Below are positions 36,605 through 47,550 of a DNA stretch of 64,000 bases, one piece after another. This stretch comes from Casuarina equisetifolia. Taxonomy: Eukaryota > Streptophyta > Magnoliopsida > Fagales > Casuarinaceae. Each line of letters opens with the position of its first letter. Position 1 is the first letter of the stretch. The notes beneath the pieces are model-generated. The model made no database searches and was not told the DNA's origin. It was given only the letters and a program-made list of their open reading frames with translations. The stretch lies in NCBI GenBank assembly GCA_028551475.1, contig CM052357.1, positions 29,285,745-29,349,744 of the forward strand, read 5' to 3'. The position numbers and the translations under genes were made by a program.

Positions 36605-37074
36605 AAACTACCAATAACTTGTCATAGCCATTAATACAAGTTTATATATGTTTTTTCCTCCTCGATTCTCCAAAAGGCAAGCATAAGAACCTCCGTAACA
36701 ATCTCCAACAAATCAAAATCTTCATAATGTCTTCTAGCACTAGCACTATTTAGTAGGAGTTCTTTCCGAACATTGTGTTCAATTTAACATATTTAATATT
36801 TTAATATCTCGATTTGTTTACAGGCCTTTTCAATTGTTGGTTTTATTCAAGCCTTAACTTTGTTAATTTCAATTTTTCTACGGTTGGTTACGTATCCTTT
36901 AGGTGTGAACAAGAGTTATAGCTCTTTTCAAAATATTTATGGTCACTTTAATTACTTCAGGGAGTTTGAATTCTCTACATGTAATTTATAGTAACCCATA
37001 AACTCTCATCTTATTGTTATAAAAAAATGTTGGAATCAACGTGTAAAGCTTTCATTATGAAATCCTTATGAAAT

Positions 37075-38111
37075 GCAAAATGAAACAAAAAAAAGAAAAG
37101 AATATATATGACTTCTAAGTGTTATTGCTATGAGAAAGCTCAAAAGAAGACTGTAAATCATCTATCCATGCATAATACATTGGTGTTGCAAATTTGGAGG
37201 ACATTTGATGACATGTTTCAGGTACCAATTTGATTTAATTCTATTTTTGACCTTGTTTAATCATGATATTCAGAAACATCATGACATAGTTAGATGTAAG
37301 CAAGCATTGAAATCTTGAGAGTTGTTATTGTGAAAGGAATATGGATGGCTACAAATCCAGCAAAATAAATGACAAAATATGTCCTTATAAAAAAATGACA
37401 ATTCGATGCTCCAATTGTCCTCTCTTATCCAAGTCAAGGTTCAAACAAGTTTTCTAGATCAAGTCTTATGTGTGTTAAAAGTCCCTATAGCTCATTTTCC
37501 TTTTTGAATGGGAGGTTGCGTCAAGTGGCAACCTTCACTAGTGGGGCAATACAAGCTAAATAAGAAGGGATCAAGTATCATGTGCATAATGCTAAAGGGG
37601 GGAATACTTAGAAATCATAATAAAAGTATTATCATGGCTTTCTCAATTAGATTGGTATCAAGTAGCAGTGCAAATGCAAAAGTCTATACCTTATTGGAAG
37701 GACTAAGGATATGTCAAGAACACAATCAAGTATCCCACATTATTGAATTGAATTCATTTTATTTAGTCCAATATCTAGTTAAAAAATGGAGAACTCCTTG
37801 AAAACCAAGGTATATCATTAGCTAGTCTATATCCATGATTCCAACATTTATGATAGTGCAACACATATATCAAAAGGGAAATGTGCAAACTATTTTGCCA
37901 ATTATAAGTATAAAATCCAAATTGTGAGATATTTTTACCATCTTAGCTCATTACCTCAACCATGCTTAGCTGGTTTCGTGTAGAATTAATTTAGCTTAAG
38001 TAATTATAGAACACCATGAGATTATATATATGAGATACACATGGTATTTTATGCTTTCTTTTTTATGTTTTTATGCGGTAGTTTGATATGTAGGCTTTAT
38101 TTAAGGGTTAA
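37075..38111 (+). mobile_element. Insertion carrying an RNase H-like (RVT_3) fragment
   Basis: Relative to unit 1 (about 17990), unit 2 is interrupted from here to about 39610. Inside, 37508-37801 encodes 97 residues with the layout of plant RVT_3/RNase H domains found in non-LTR retroelements: WQPSLVGQYKLNKKGSS, then GGILRNHNKSIIMAFS, then LLEGLRICQEH and HIIELNS. Usual catalytic Asp and Glu positions are not all kept. It is probably a LINE-derived or captured fragment without a full reverse transcriptase. Confidence 0.55.
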
Positions 38112-39507
38112 TGATAACTCTATTTTTATAAAGTTATTTTACCTAATTTAAATAATAAATTCTCTAATGTTTGTGAGAAAATATTTGAATTCCTCTTTAT
38201 TTACTTAAATTTGTCTTGTTTATGTAGCATAAGGAGGCATGAAGAAAAAGAACAAGCATGGAGAACTTGGTACTTATTATATGGCAGAAGATGATCAAAT
38301 TATCAAGGTGAAGGAAATCAAGATGGGCTTGGGATTGGGCTTTGGATAATTGTTATTAGATTTTTATTGTTATTTATTTTTTAAATAATTAGAAAACCTA
38401 GTCCTATTAGGAGTCCAAAGCCTAATTAATATAGAAGTCTAAAACCCAATTGTATTGGGAATCCAAAACCCAATGCTATTAGGATAAGGAGAAAGTTCTA
38501 GATCCCATACCCTATATAAAGGAGGAGCCCTGCATAGAAGAAGGGGGGGAAGGAAGAGAGAAAAGAAGTTGCCGCTAAAACCAAGGAGGAAATTGAGTAC
38601 AACTCAAGAGAGAGGCCAAGAATTCAAGATTCAACTTAAGAGAGAGGCCAAGAATTCAAGATTTCTTGAAGAGAAGACAAAAAGGGTGACAGACTTCTTG
38701 TTCTTGGATTCAAGATGCCTTCTTTGTTTCTTATTATTGTTCTTCCTCATTATTTCATTATGTTCTAAACTTCTTTTGTTAGAGCGAAGATGTAGCTTAA
38801 CTATGATGATGTGAATCCTATAAGTTTTATGTTTTGCAAGATAGTTTATTTATGTGAGTTATATATTATTATGCTTAATGCTTTTAAGTGATTGGCCACC
38901 ACTTGAATGATTTGATGTGTATGTTAGAGACTGAAAGGTAATAATATGCAATTGCTTCTTATAATATATAACCATGAATTAAATATGGATAGACATATAC
39001 CATGTTATTTGTGTGGCTTTTGGTGATAAGATGATCGAAAGATTTATTGTAAACCAGGAATATTCACAGATCCTAATGCATTTGGTTTGTTTCAATTCAC
39101 ATATAGAGATATAGTGAATTAATGAACTAAATAGGTTTACTATACCTAGACATAGGATAGTAAATAAATTAGGAAATTTCACCATCACATAGATAATATC
39201 ATTCTTGTAGGCATAAACTATGGAAATTCATATCTAATAGTTATGGTGAAATTGGAAGCTCTAACATGTGTCTCATCTTGATTTTTCCTACTTGGATTCA
39301 ATTTTAATTAGTTTTGAGTTTTCGTTTTAGAAATTTTAAATTTTAATTCATCTTCAACAATATTTTGATTTGCTAGATAAATTTTAGGATTAATTCATCA
39401 TTAGTACTTAATTAGTTTAGTATTCACCAATTTTCGTGGGACGATATCTTTCTTATCATTATATTACTTGTTCAACATGTTCACTTGCATCTAAATTTCA
39501 CCGAACA
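38112..39507 (+). mobile_element. Solo LTR of a Ty3/gypsy element
   Basis: 1396 bases opening TGATAACTC and ending CCGAACA, flanked on both sides by the 5-base target duplication GTTAA (38107-38111 and 39508-39512). The same LTR, inverted, occurs at 62518-63805 next to a gypsy-type polypurine tract, which identifies it. The internal region is gone, as expected from LTR-LTR recombination. Frames inside the LTR are not genes. Identical target duplications suggest a fairly recent event. Confidence 0.88.
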
Positions 39508-39610
39508 GTTAACCTTACAACCTGCTCTTTTTACTTATCCAATGTATGGTTATTATGCCTAATTTTATCATTATTAATAATACTTGTTGGGTTATCATCC
39601 TTGTTTCTTA

Positions 39611-39910
39611 AAAAAGAAAAAAGAATCTAATTTAGAGAATAGTTTAAAATATTTTTAGGTAATTCATGTCATGATTAAGGCTATGCCTCATTTATGATGA
39701 TACATTTGGCTGACAAAGAAAAAAAGTAAATCATATTTACATTCTCACAACAATAAGAATATTAAAGATCTAGTAACATCTTACCATGTTATCATTTCCT
39801 TTGCTGCTTAAGCCCTAGTTGGCATGGTAAGTATTAACAACTATCTATTCATTCCTATGGGGTACTTCTTCCCTGAATACATATACTAACAACCAGGAAA
39901 ATATCTGGGT
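39611..39910. repeat. Segmental duplication unit 2, continuation
   Basis: Resumes the match to unit 1 (17990-18270): TTTAGAGAATAGTT, TGACAAAGAAAAAAAGTAAA-type wording, then TTTCCTTTGCTGCTTA. Confidence 0.6.
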
Positions 39911-40732
39911 CATCTACCTAGTAAAATGATTAGAACGTAACATATTCATACTACGAGATGCATATGTGTGATGTTGAGGATCATAGTCATATTTTGGAGA
40001 GGTAGGATCTTAAATTGATGTTTAAGTAAATGAATTATTTTCTTAATTTCAAAGTTAACTTTTAAGTTAAATTTTAAACTTTTAATAGGATATTATTCTA
40101 TTTTTGTTAGCTCCCAATTGTTATTGATATCAAGATTTGAGGACCGTAGTCTTATAATATCTTTTAAATAATTATTTTTTTGTCACAATACACGTATTCA
40201 ACTCACATATAAAACACATCAAATTACATAATTTATTGTCAAAATTTAGTTTAACTTATTACTAACCTAGTGGACTAGGGCACTATCGTCGCGGACGACA
40301 GATTGCGGTGCATGAAATTTATGACAAGCTGGAAACTTTGCCTGGCCGCAAAAGGGCTGGGGAGAATATCCTTGGGAATCTACTCGACAGCTCCGTAGCT
40401 AGATTCCTTGAACTGTGTGCAGAGAAGCTTTTAATCCTTTCCTGACTTTTCCTACTTTTTCAGAGCTCATGTGGCGGACAAAACGTAACACGGGATATAA
40501 AATATGTAAAACTCTAAAAGTGTCAACTTGCGTCATGTGCAGTCCTCCTAAAAGGTTTTGTACAAGTACTGAAAGTGGATTAGTGCAAGTTATCTTGTTA
40601 TCTTACACAAACACTCACTTGGAATCAGCAGTTACTGTACATTCTATGTAATAAACCTAGAGTAAGAAGAGTTTACAGAAATTCTGTTTTATTTTTACTG
40701 CTACTCAAAGTCATGAAACAATTTAATTGAAG
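39911..40732. other. Intergenic, no gene recognised
   Basis: Contains a 78-codon plus-strand frame at 40415-40651 with no recognisable domain. It is otherwise AT-rich. It precedes the tandem CEP duplication. Confidence 0.4.
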
Positions 40733-40928
40733 TGAATACTTGGGCATGGAAAATGATACTTATTAGTCAAAAATATACTTATTGCTCCCCAGGGCATCAG
40801 GGACGCGCCGCAGGTGGTAATTGCCGCAGCCTCTTTGATGCTCTGGTACACTTTCTTTTATCCTTTTTTATTTTTTCTTCTCTTTTATCTTCGGGCTTTC
40901 GCACATGCATGCTTTACCTTTTTCACCC

Positions 40929-40936
40929 TTAAATAT
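40929..40936 (+). promoter_or_regulatory. TATA-like box of CEP gene 1
   Basis: TTAAATAT sits 52 bases before the ATG, inside CACCCTTAAATATCA. The same box is kept in front of the second CEP gene (41687-41694) and the minus-strand copy (58119-58126), which supports a promoter role. Confidence 0.5.
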
Positions 40937-40987
40937 CAGTGCGTGCGTGAAGGGTTCACACCGTTCACTTCTTCCTTCTACTTGACA

Positions 40988-41269
40988 ATGGCCAAACCTA
41001 GTCGCGTTTGCTTGTTCTTTTTCTTTTTGATGGTCATTTTCTGTCACGAACTTGATTTCATAGAAGGAAGAAGCTTGAAGCCAATGAAGAAGTTGAAGTG
41101 TGTAAGCTGCTTTACTCCAAAAGGCACTGCAACAGAGCCTAGAAAATCTGTTGCAAGTCCAAGCCAGTTGCACCATATTGCTATAAAAACGAACGGAGAC
41201 GTTGAGGCTTTCAGACCTACAACCCCAGGTCATAGTCCCGGAGTTGGTCACTCGCTTCGCAACTTTTAA
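40988..41269 (+). CDS. CEP: CEP peptide-hormone precursor, canonical domain
   Basis: 93 residues. Residues 1-27 form a signal peptide (basic start, then CLFFFFLMVIFCH). A variable prodomain with paired cysteines (CVSC) follows, and the C-terminus carries the 15-residue hormone AFRPTTPGHSPGVGH (residues 74-88) with tail SLRNF. All features of the C-terminally encoded peptide family are present: Pro positions 4, 7 and 11 of the 15-mer, the SPGVGH ending and small precursor size. The ATG is chosen because it starts the signal peptide and is conserved in the two other copies; an in-frame upstream extension to 40814 lies before the TATA-like box. Known CEPs are secreted, trimmed and hydroxyproline-modified, and act through CEPR1/CEPR2 receptor kinases in systemic nitrogen-demand and root growth control. 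Confidence 0.9.
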   Translation: MAKPSRVCLFFFFLMVIFCHELDFIEGRSLKPMKKLKCVSCFTPKGTATEPRKSVASPSQLHHIAIKTNGDVEAFRPTTPGHSPGVGHSLRNF

Positions 41270-41686
41270 TTCCCTAGAATTAGATAACACGTATTAATGG
41301 TTGTTGTAGTAGCATTCAATGTAGTCTATTCGTATTCCAGCGAAGGTGCGTATTAATTAAAATTTTATTGTTATGTACTAGCTTTGTAATATGAGATTTG
41401 TTACTGACGTTGCATGTGTGTTCCACACATCTCTTTCCCTCTCCCTTTCTCTCTCGATTAATCCAGTACATTATTTTTCTGGTGAATAGTTGGGCATGAA
41501 AAGTGATACTTATTAGTCAAAAAATATACTTATTCCTCCCCACGGCATTAAGGGAGCGCAGCAGATTGTAAGTGCGGCAGCCTCCTTGATACTCTGGTTC
41601 ACTCTTTCTTTTATCCTTTTAATTTTTTTTTTAATTTTTTCGTTTCTTTTGGGCTGCTGCACTTGAATGCTTAAGATTTTCTACCC

Positions 41687-41694
41687 TTAAATAT
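41687..41694 (+). promoter_or_regulatory. TATA-like box of CEP gene 2
   Basis: TTAAATAT sits 53 bases before the ATG at 41747, in the same context (ACCCTTAAATATCA) as in CEP gene 1. Confidence 0.5.
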
Positions 41695-41746
41695 CAACGG
41701 GTGCGTGAGGGGTTCTCACCGTTCACTTCTTTCTTCTCCTTTGACA

Positions 41747-42028
41747 ATGGCCAAACCTAGTCGCGTTTGCTTACTCCTTTTCTTTTTTGTGATCATTTTC
41801 TGTCGTGAACTTCTCTTCATTGAAGGACGAAGATTGAACCCAAAGAAGAAGAAAATCTGTGTAAGCTGCTTTAGTCCGAAAGGCACTCCAACAGGGTCTA
41901 GAAAAACTGTTGCAAGCCTAAGCCAGTTGCATCAGATTCCTATAACTACAAACGGAGACGTTGAAGGTGTCCTACCCGCACACCTAGGTTCTAGTCCAGG
42001 AATTGGTCATTCCCTTCTCAAATTCTAA
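41747..42028 (+). CDS. CEP: CEP-like precursor with a divergent hormone domain
   Basis: 93 residues without any indel relative to the neighbour at 40988. Signal peptide (VCLLLFFFVIIFC), CVSC pair and prodomain are conserved (about 21 differences in 73 residues). The hormone region reads GVLPAHLGSSPGIGH instead of AFRPTTPGHSPGVGH, seven changes in 15, keeping only Pro-4 and the SPGxGH end. Either the hormone is decaying while the frame is intact, or it has shifted receptor preference. The tandem position and shared TATA-like box show a recent duplicate that is probably transcribed like its neighbour. Confidence 0.75.
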   Translation: MAKPSRVCLLLFFFVIIFCRELLFIEGRRLNPKKKKICVSCFSPKGTPTGSRKTVASLSQLHQIPITTNGDVEGVLPAHLGSSPGIGHSLLKF

Positions 42029-42230
42029 TTCCCAAGATTTAGATTGCACGTATTAATGGTCGTTGTAGTAGCATTCAATATGGTGTGTTTTAATTAAATT
42101 TTTGTTGTTATGTACTAGGTCTGTGATAAGAGGTCTGTTATTGGAATTGCATGTGTTCCACCCCTCTCTTTCCTCTCTTTCTCTCTCTCGATAAATTCAG
42201 TACATTGTTTTTCTGGTACATTTTCCCGCA

Positions 42231-42539
42231 CATTTAAAGGAATGGAGGTGTAAAGGCCATTTGCCAGAGTGACGTTCATTGGTAGGGTACATTCGTCACG
42301 CTCAAAGTCCGCAAGCGAAATCCCTCACTCATCTCAAATTCACAGCTTTGTGGCGCCCTTATAACAGCGAACCCAATCGTAAACAATGAAACCTCTCTCT
42401 CGACTACCTTTTTCAGGAGGAAAGAAGTTATAAACTGAAACAGCACGCTCATTTTTTCATCGTTACGAAAAATCCATGTTTAATAAACGTGTGAAAATCA
42501 TACTAGGCTGAAGATGCAAGATAGGGACTCCTCAACAAT
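42231..42539. other. Spacer between CEP pair and unit 3
   Basis: No gene. Short CT-rich tract and promoter-like sequence without an associated open frame. Confidence 0.4.
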
Positions 42540-43080
42540 AGGTCTAATAAACTTCGTATTTAAGAAGCAAAAGGTAGGCGACGACAAAGATGATTCCTCT
42601 AAATTTTTTAGCCGACTACAAAGGGGAGAATAAAAAAACCAATTACCGACAATGAAAACTCAAAAATATTTAATCTAAAAAGGCAGCGGACTAAGTGCTT
42701 CGGTAGGTCTGTAAAAAAGCTTGCCTTTTACTATAGATTTTCCGTAATGACATGGAGTCAAACTCTTGTGGATAGCTCCTGTTTTATAATAAGCAGTTTG
42801 GACGGCTTAAGACTTAAATCAGTTATAAAGGTGTACTTGTAAAGAAGTTCCGCTCATTCCTGTTTTCATTTTTTATTCTGTCCCCTTTTGAAGTACATGC
42901 TTTTAATAGAAATTTTTTGACCACAATCTTAGATTCTCACATGAAGCTGGATAGTGAGGAATGCCTTTAGAGATAAACTCTAGGAATAACGATAAATAGT
43001 GAAGCATGATGGTTAAGCAAAGGTAGTGCCGACCGTAGAATCTCTGTTGTTAAATAGCACGATCCCAATGTAAATTTTCT
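42540..43080. repeat. Segmental duplication unit 3 (left part), uninterrupted by gypsy
   Basis: Matches 18280-18514 and then, after about 230 bases, 23836-23950, so it shows the arrangement of unit 1 before the gypsy element. 42880-42990 also matches 34335-34450 in unit 2. Confidence 0.7.
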
Positions 43081-44700
43081 CGGAACCTAAAATAGTTACA
43101 ATATGTAGCAGAATCAAATGTTGCTCGAATTGGATGTTCTTGTCCTACATTTGACTGGATACCTAGAATGGGTTCATTAATCAGATAATAAGACATCTTA
43201 GGTACACGATGGAGATTTTGTTTTATGTTAATTTATTTTTTGTATCTAGATTGTTTCTTCCAATTAGCCTCACTAGGAAAACATCATCACAATCTGGACT
43301 ACTTGGACTTTCACTTGATTAGTATAATTAATAATGGATTTATCTGTGCGTGTTTTGGAGTTTAGGGCTTGCTCCCTGTTGTTTCACTTCGATTTCGAGA
43401 GTGCACACCATACGTAATGAAACAAAATTTGTATCTCCTCTGACCTACGCTTGAATGAGAAAATACTTAGCACAGCTCTGGCAAAAAAATGTGAGGAAAC
43501 TAAAATGCAAGCTTCTATTCTTTTAACATATATTTGAGGCAAATCATATGTAATGTTTCAATCTAATCACCATTATATCACTAACTTCTTTCTATTAAAA
43601 ATGTATTGAGAGAAATGATCAAATGCAAACAGTAACAAGCAGAAGAGTAGTCTGCAGCAAAAACTTTGCGTGATTTGGCAAAATTATTTCTACGTGCACA
43701 AGTAAAACAAAGGAGGATTTCCGTACTGCAAAAGGAGAGAATTCGATGCAATTTATGTTCTCACCCAAGTCCCGGATACACCCTTTCTAATTAACATGAA
43801 AAGCAATTGCAAGTATGTCATGGCCCACGAGCCCATTTTATAGTGGGTGAGCCCACTATAGAAAAGCCCATTAAAAAGAAAAGAAAAGAAAGAAAAGGAA
43901 TAAAATAGGCGAGCCAACGTTGGGGGAAGCAGGTTTTCGGCTTTCAGAGAATACCCTAGTTTTGTGCATTGCCATTGGTAGCTTTTTGCAGGGATTTAGT
44001 GTAGTTTTGGTGTGTGGTTTGTTCATTCCGTAGCTTGCTTGTAGTAGCTTTAATCTGTAGTTGTTTCAGCTTCAATCTGTACTGGTTTCAGTTTAGTATG
44101 TTCGTATGAGCATTTCCATGGACGTTTTGTTACTGTTTGGGTTGTTCTAAGCTTGTGCGTGCAAATTGGGGAAGAAGGAGCTTTTGATTGTTACCAAGTA
44201 CTCAAACCAACTCCCTACAAGTCCCTATACAAAACAGAGTTAGCTGCACTCTGTACACAGTATCCCGCGTAGAGAACCTTTGTCAATTCAGTAGTAGATT
44301 ATGAGCTATCTTCCACAAAATTATATTCCTTCTACACTTATATTATTGATTTAGTTTTTAAATTAGTAAATTGTATTGGCACAATTTCCAACCCTCAAGT
44401 TTTTATTTGGAAGTTGAGATAAAGAAATATAAGAATTGAACCTATTGTTATCTATGAGGTTATGGTTTGGTTACTAGCAAAATGGGACGTTCTCTATGGT
44501 CCTGCTCCCTCTGTAGAGTGTAGGTTGAACGGAGCTTGTGCATGTTAGACAATCTTGAATTTTTATTTTTATTTTTTTAACAATGCACACACCTAACTCT
44601 TATATACGGTATATTGAGCTTAGATCTTATGGTTAAAGTCTTTATTAACTCACTACTTGAACTAGCTAACTAGTAATGTAGATCTTGAATCTTACTATTA
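43081..44700. other. Intergenic, no gene recognised
   Basis: No supported coding region. 43880-44150 has a purine-rich tract followed by sequence resembling a plant 5'-UTR (pyrimidine-rich with ACCCTAG), but no open frame follows. Confidence 0.4.
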
Positions 44701-45012
44701 GAAGATTCCGTACAGAGATCCTCCTGCCCCTAGCGTCGGTGTAAAACACGAACCCTCTCATGTTTTTGTTCTCTTTTTTCATCATACCCATCACCAAGAA
44801 TTCTTCAACGATGTTGTGCTCTACAGCCCCCGTATAAGAGAGAATCGTACTCTCTTTTCTCTATTTTATTGTCCCATTATTATTGAGTTCAGTATCTGTT
44901 GCTCAGCGCACGGTCTCCCCAGTTAGAAGAGCCAACCACGCAGTTCTTTTCGCAAGATTCTGGAATTTTTAATCATTCTATACAGAGGGGTGGAGGGAGC
45001 TCGAGGCCTTAC
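44700..45012. repeat. Segmental duplication unit 3 (right part)
   Basis: Matches 34490-34760 and 58745-59010: CGTCGGTGTAAAAC-type wording, CTACAGCCCC, TATCTGTTGCTCAGCGCA, CAGAGGGGTGGAGG. The match breaks off at about 45012. Confidence 0.65.
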
Positions 45013-45365
45013 TTTTAAGAGAATAATCCTCTTAACTCTTTAACTAACATTCTCTTAACTCATTAACTAACTTTACAGTTGGAGCTTTAAGCTTTCTAAC
45101 ATATATATTTGTATATATGACTAAGATGAGGATGCATTATGATCACATGAGAATTACAAGGTTCTATATATGGAAATTGGTGCGAAGCTTGATACGAACT
45201 AGCCCCATATTTTTCTTTGTAAACCAAATATTTGTGCATTTTTTTTCTCAATTTTTGGTCAATAAGTTGTACACATTTTATCATCTTTTTATTGCAAAAT
45301 TTTATATGTATGATCCATTTCCAAATTGAGAAGATAAGCAGTTTTCAAACTATGACTCTTTGGAA
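45013..45365. other. AT-rich spacer
   Basis: Short overlapping frames on both strands, none convincing. No repeat relation was noticed. Confidence 0.35.
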
Positions 45366-45590
45366 TTTCATATTTTTTTTTGAAATATAAGTTTATATTA
45401 ATAAAAGGTAATGTATAAAAGTATAGGGACATACTCCAACATTATGAACTTATGAAAATTATGAAAAGATAGAGGTTAGAAGTCTTCAAATCTCACTCAA
45501 AATGATATTTCTTTATAAAATTTTTATATTTTGAAACAAAAAAAACTTTTTCTCGTATAATTTTTTCTACTTTAGCCAACAAAATGGAAC
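45366..45590 (-). mobile_element. LINE 3' end fragment
   Basis: On the minus strand this ends in a short A-run (T-run at 45370-45379) after TTAATATAAACTTATATTTC, and matches the 3' end of the LINE at 46071-46290 (ATAGGGACATACTCC versus CAGGGACATACCCC, GTCTTCAAAT, ACTCAAAAT). Only about 220 bases are present, so it is heavily 5'-truncated, as is common for LINEs. Confidence 0.6.
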
Positions 45591-46050
45591 ATATTATACA
45601 TATACACCACAAAATTTATAATGTTTCATCCTTTGCTTCCCTTGCACCTTTCCTTCAAGTAGAATATGGAAGGCTCCATCGTGGAATGATATATTATTCT
45701 TTCCTTTCTTTTTTATATACTATTTTCTATTCTTTCAAAAAATATAGAACGTACATATATATTATGTATGTCAAGTTTTATTTTTTATTTAAAGTAATTG
45801 AATTCACATATTTAATAAGTAACTGCACATGATAGACTTATAATCTTAAGTTAATACCACATAATAATATCAAGTCAAATAAAAAATAGTCTTATATAAT
45901 CTTTAAAGACATTGAATATATAAGTTTTCAATTTTTTGAGTATGTTTTTACATTGAAAAATATATATTTAATTATTATCTTAATAGCTTCAAGAGTGATA
46001 ATTTCTAAATTAGTGAGTTAACTCCCTTTCATTGACTATATCCCTTTACT
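45591..46050. other. AT-rich spacer
   Basis: An 82-codon plus-strand frame at 45584-45832 is Phe/Tyr/Ile-rich, as expected from AT-rich DNA, and lacks any domain. Confidence 0.35.
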
Positions 46051-46070
46051 ATAAGTCATGCCTTATAGTT

Positions 46071-47033
46071 TTTTTTTTATGGAAATGTAAATTATATTAA
46101 TAAATTTTAAAATATAGATGCACAGGGACATACCCCAGTATTATAAAAGTCACTATATTTATGAAAAAATAGAAATTTAAAGTCTTCAAATTTTACTCAA
46201 AATAACATTTCTTTGGGAAGATTTTATATTTTTAAACAAAGAAGCTCTTCCATGTACTACCTTCTTTATTTTAGTTAAGAAAATAAGGATATCAATTACT
46301 TTCTCTTGAAAATATCTCCTATTTCGTTAAGCTCATATACAATAAATGCAATCTAAGAAAGATAGTTTAAGAAGTTTAGCAGTCAAATCCTTTCCTTTAA
46401 TTGCTTTGATCATCCACTATAGCTTTGTATTCTATCCTTCAATGTCACGTCGGATTCCATTTTGGGTGAGAGTACTTTTCCAAATCATCATTGTCCATGC
46501 ACACTAAAAAAAGAGATGACTCCTATTTTCTATATGAGACTGATAAAAATCATAAAATATATTTATTGAAGGAAGCCATCGGACAATTTCTGTAGCTGTA
46601 GAAAGTCTATCTTTACAAACAAGCCATTCAATGAAATTATATTTGCTGATGCTACCAGTCCAAATTAAATCATACCAATCCACTGTTTCATTGCTTTGCC
46701 AAAGATCATTATAAATTTGTTTGCAACAATATGTAGGATTTGAAAGAACAGAAGTAAGTGTATGTCTTAATTTAAGGAGACCCTGCCAACTCCAAGCCAT
46801 GGTACCTTTTATGTCCAACTGCAGTATTGAAGTTCTTTTACACTCTGTACAGTGAATCCATTTACTCCATAATGAAGCTTCTGGGAGATTTATGAGATTC
46901 CAAAGCATATGTCCTAGAAGGGCTTTGTTCTAAATTTTGAGATTCGGTAAACCTAATCCCCCTTCCTTTTTTAAGTAAGCAAACAGTTTGTCAAGCTACT
47001 TTGTGAGAACAATGTGTATCTATATTACCTACC
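46071..47033 (-). mobile_element. 5'-truncated LINE with zf-RVT coding remnant and target duplication
   Basis: Minus-strand non-LTR retrotransposon tail. 46430-46985 encodes the end of a plant LINE reverse transcriptase: GGLGLPNLK, then a zf-RVT domain in a 134-codon frame (46504-46908) with WSWQGLLKLR, WTGSISKYNFIEWLVCKDRL and a final HLFF. A T-run at 46069-46078 is the poly(A) tail. Flanking repeats CATGCCTTATAGTT (46057-46070) and CATACCTTATAGTT (47044-47057) form a 14-base target duplication with one mismatch. The upstream part has a stop before the long frame, so it is dead. Confidence 0.8.
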
Positions 47034-47057
47034 TATAAGAATTCATACCTTATAGTT

Positions 47058-47424
47058 ATCAATGGCATTATTAGCCTTATATTTGATCTTGTATACTTAT
47101 TTGCTGCTAATGATTTTTTTGGCTTGCACAGAAAGAAGTTGGGTCCTATGTATTATTGTACTTTAATACCTTACTCTCCTTGGTCATGACAGTCCACCAT
47201 TTAGGATTAGTAATAATGTCCTTGTAGCAAGAAGCTTCAACAATGGCAAAAACGAAAGAAATAAAGTAACTATGGTTGCTTGATAGTCTATGGTGTGACA
47301 TGTTGTGAGAGATAAGTTGTGCGGTGGAAAAGCAATAAGGATGTGAGAAATATTGTTTTTTGTGTTGGTTCTTTCGTATATTTTTTATTTAAAGTGCATT
47401 CCATTTCATAACAAGAGGGATAGA
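47058..47424. other. Intergenic, no gene recognised
   Basis: AT-rich with no domain-bearing frame. It separates the LINE from the SINE. Confidence 0.35.
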
Positions 47425-47550
47425 CTTCTTGTTGTTCCTTTTTATTTTTTTTTTCTTTTAACACGTACTCAAATTCAGCACTTAAACATTAAACCTAGGA
47501 CTAAAAGGTCCCAAGCTTTGCTAGCTTACCACTTGAGCTAGTAGATGATT
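47425..47550 (-). mobile_element. tRNA-derived SINE
   Basis: On the minus strand the head reads TAGCTCAAGTGGTAAGC, a good RNA polymerase III A box, followed about 45 bases later by a degraded B box (CTAGGTTTAATG). The body then runs to an A-rich tail (T-rich on plus, 47440-47460). No cloverleaf can be drawn, so it is not a functional tRNA gene. No clear target duplication was seen. Confidence 0.5.

Larger units (their letters stand above)
34130..37070. repeat. Segmental duplication unit 2
   Basis: The most complete copy of the repeated segment. Block order is 34210-34480 (also 18280, 42580), 34490-34860 (also 44710, 58750), 34990-35250 (also 16780, 59220), 35290-35470 (also 17050, 59515), 35800-36250 (also 17310, 56030) and 36465-37070 (also 17450, 61230). 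It continues after an insertion at 39610-39900. A 97-codon minus-strand frame at 34831-35124 is not conserved as protein in the sister copies. Confidence 0.7.
40733..42230 (+). repeat. Tandem duplication of about 750 bases, each copy holding a CEP gene
   Basis: 40733-41482 and 41483 to about 42230 align end to end. Upstream landmarks are TGATACTTATTAGTCAAAAA (about 40755 and 41505) and CCCTTAAATATCA; then come the genes, and downstream a CGTATTAATGGT run and a CT-rich tract. Both coding regions are exactly 282 bases. Confidence 0.85.

Noticed and set aside
38569-38814. An 81-codon frame with basic start and hydrophobic end, at first resembling a small secreted protein
   Set aside because: It is wholly inside the solo gypsy LTR, and the sister LTR at 62518-63805 does not keep the frame.
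46504-46908. Possible novel 134-residue Trp/Cys-rich protein
   Set aside because: The pattern is that of a zf-RVT domain from a plant LINE, supported by the poly(A) tail and target duplication.
47480-47545. Possible tRNA gene on the minus strand
   Set aside because: A good A box is present, but no cloverleaf, no proper B box and an A-rich tail; it fits a SINE better.
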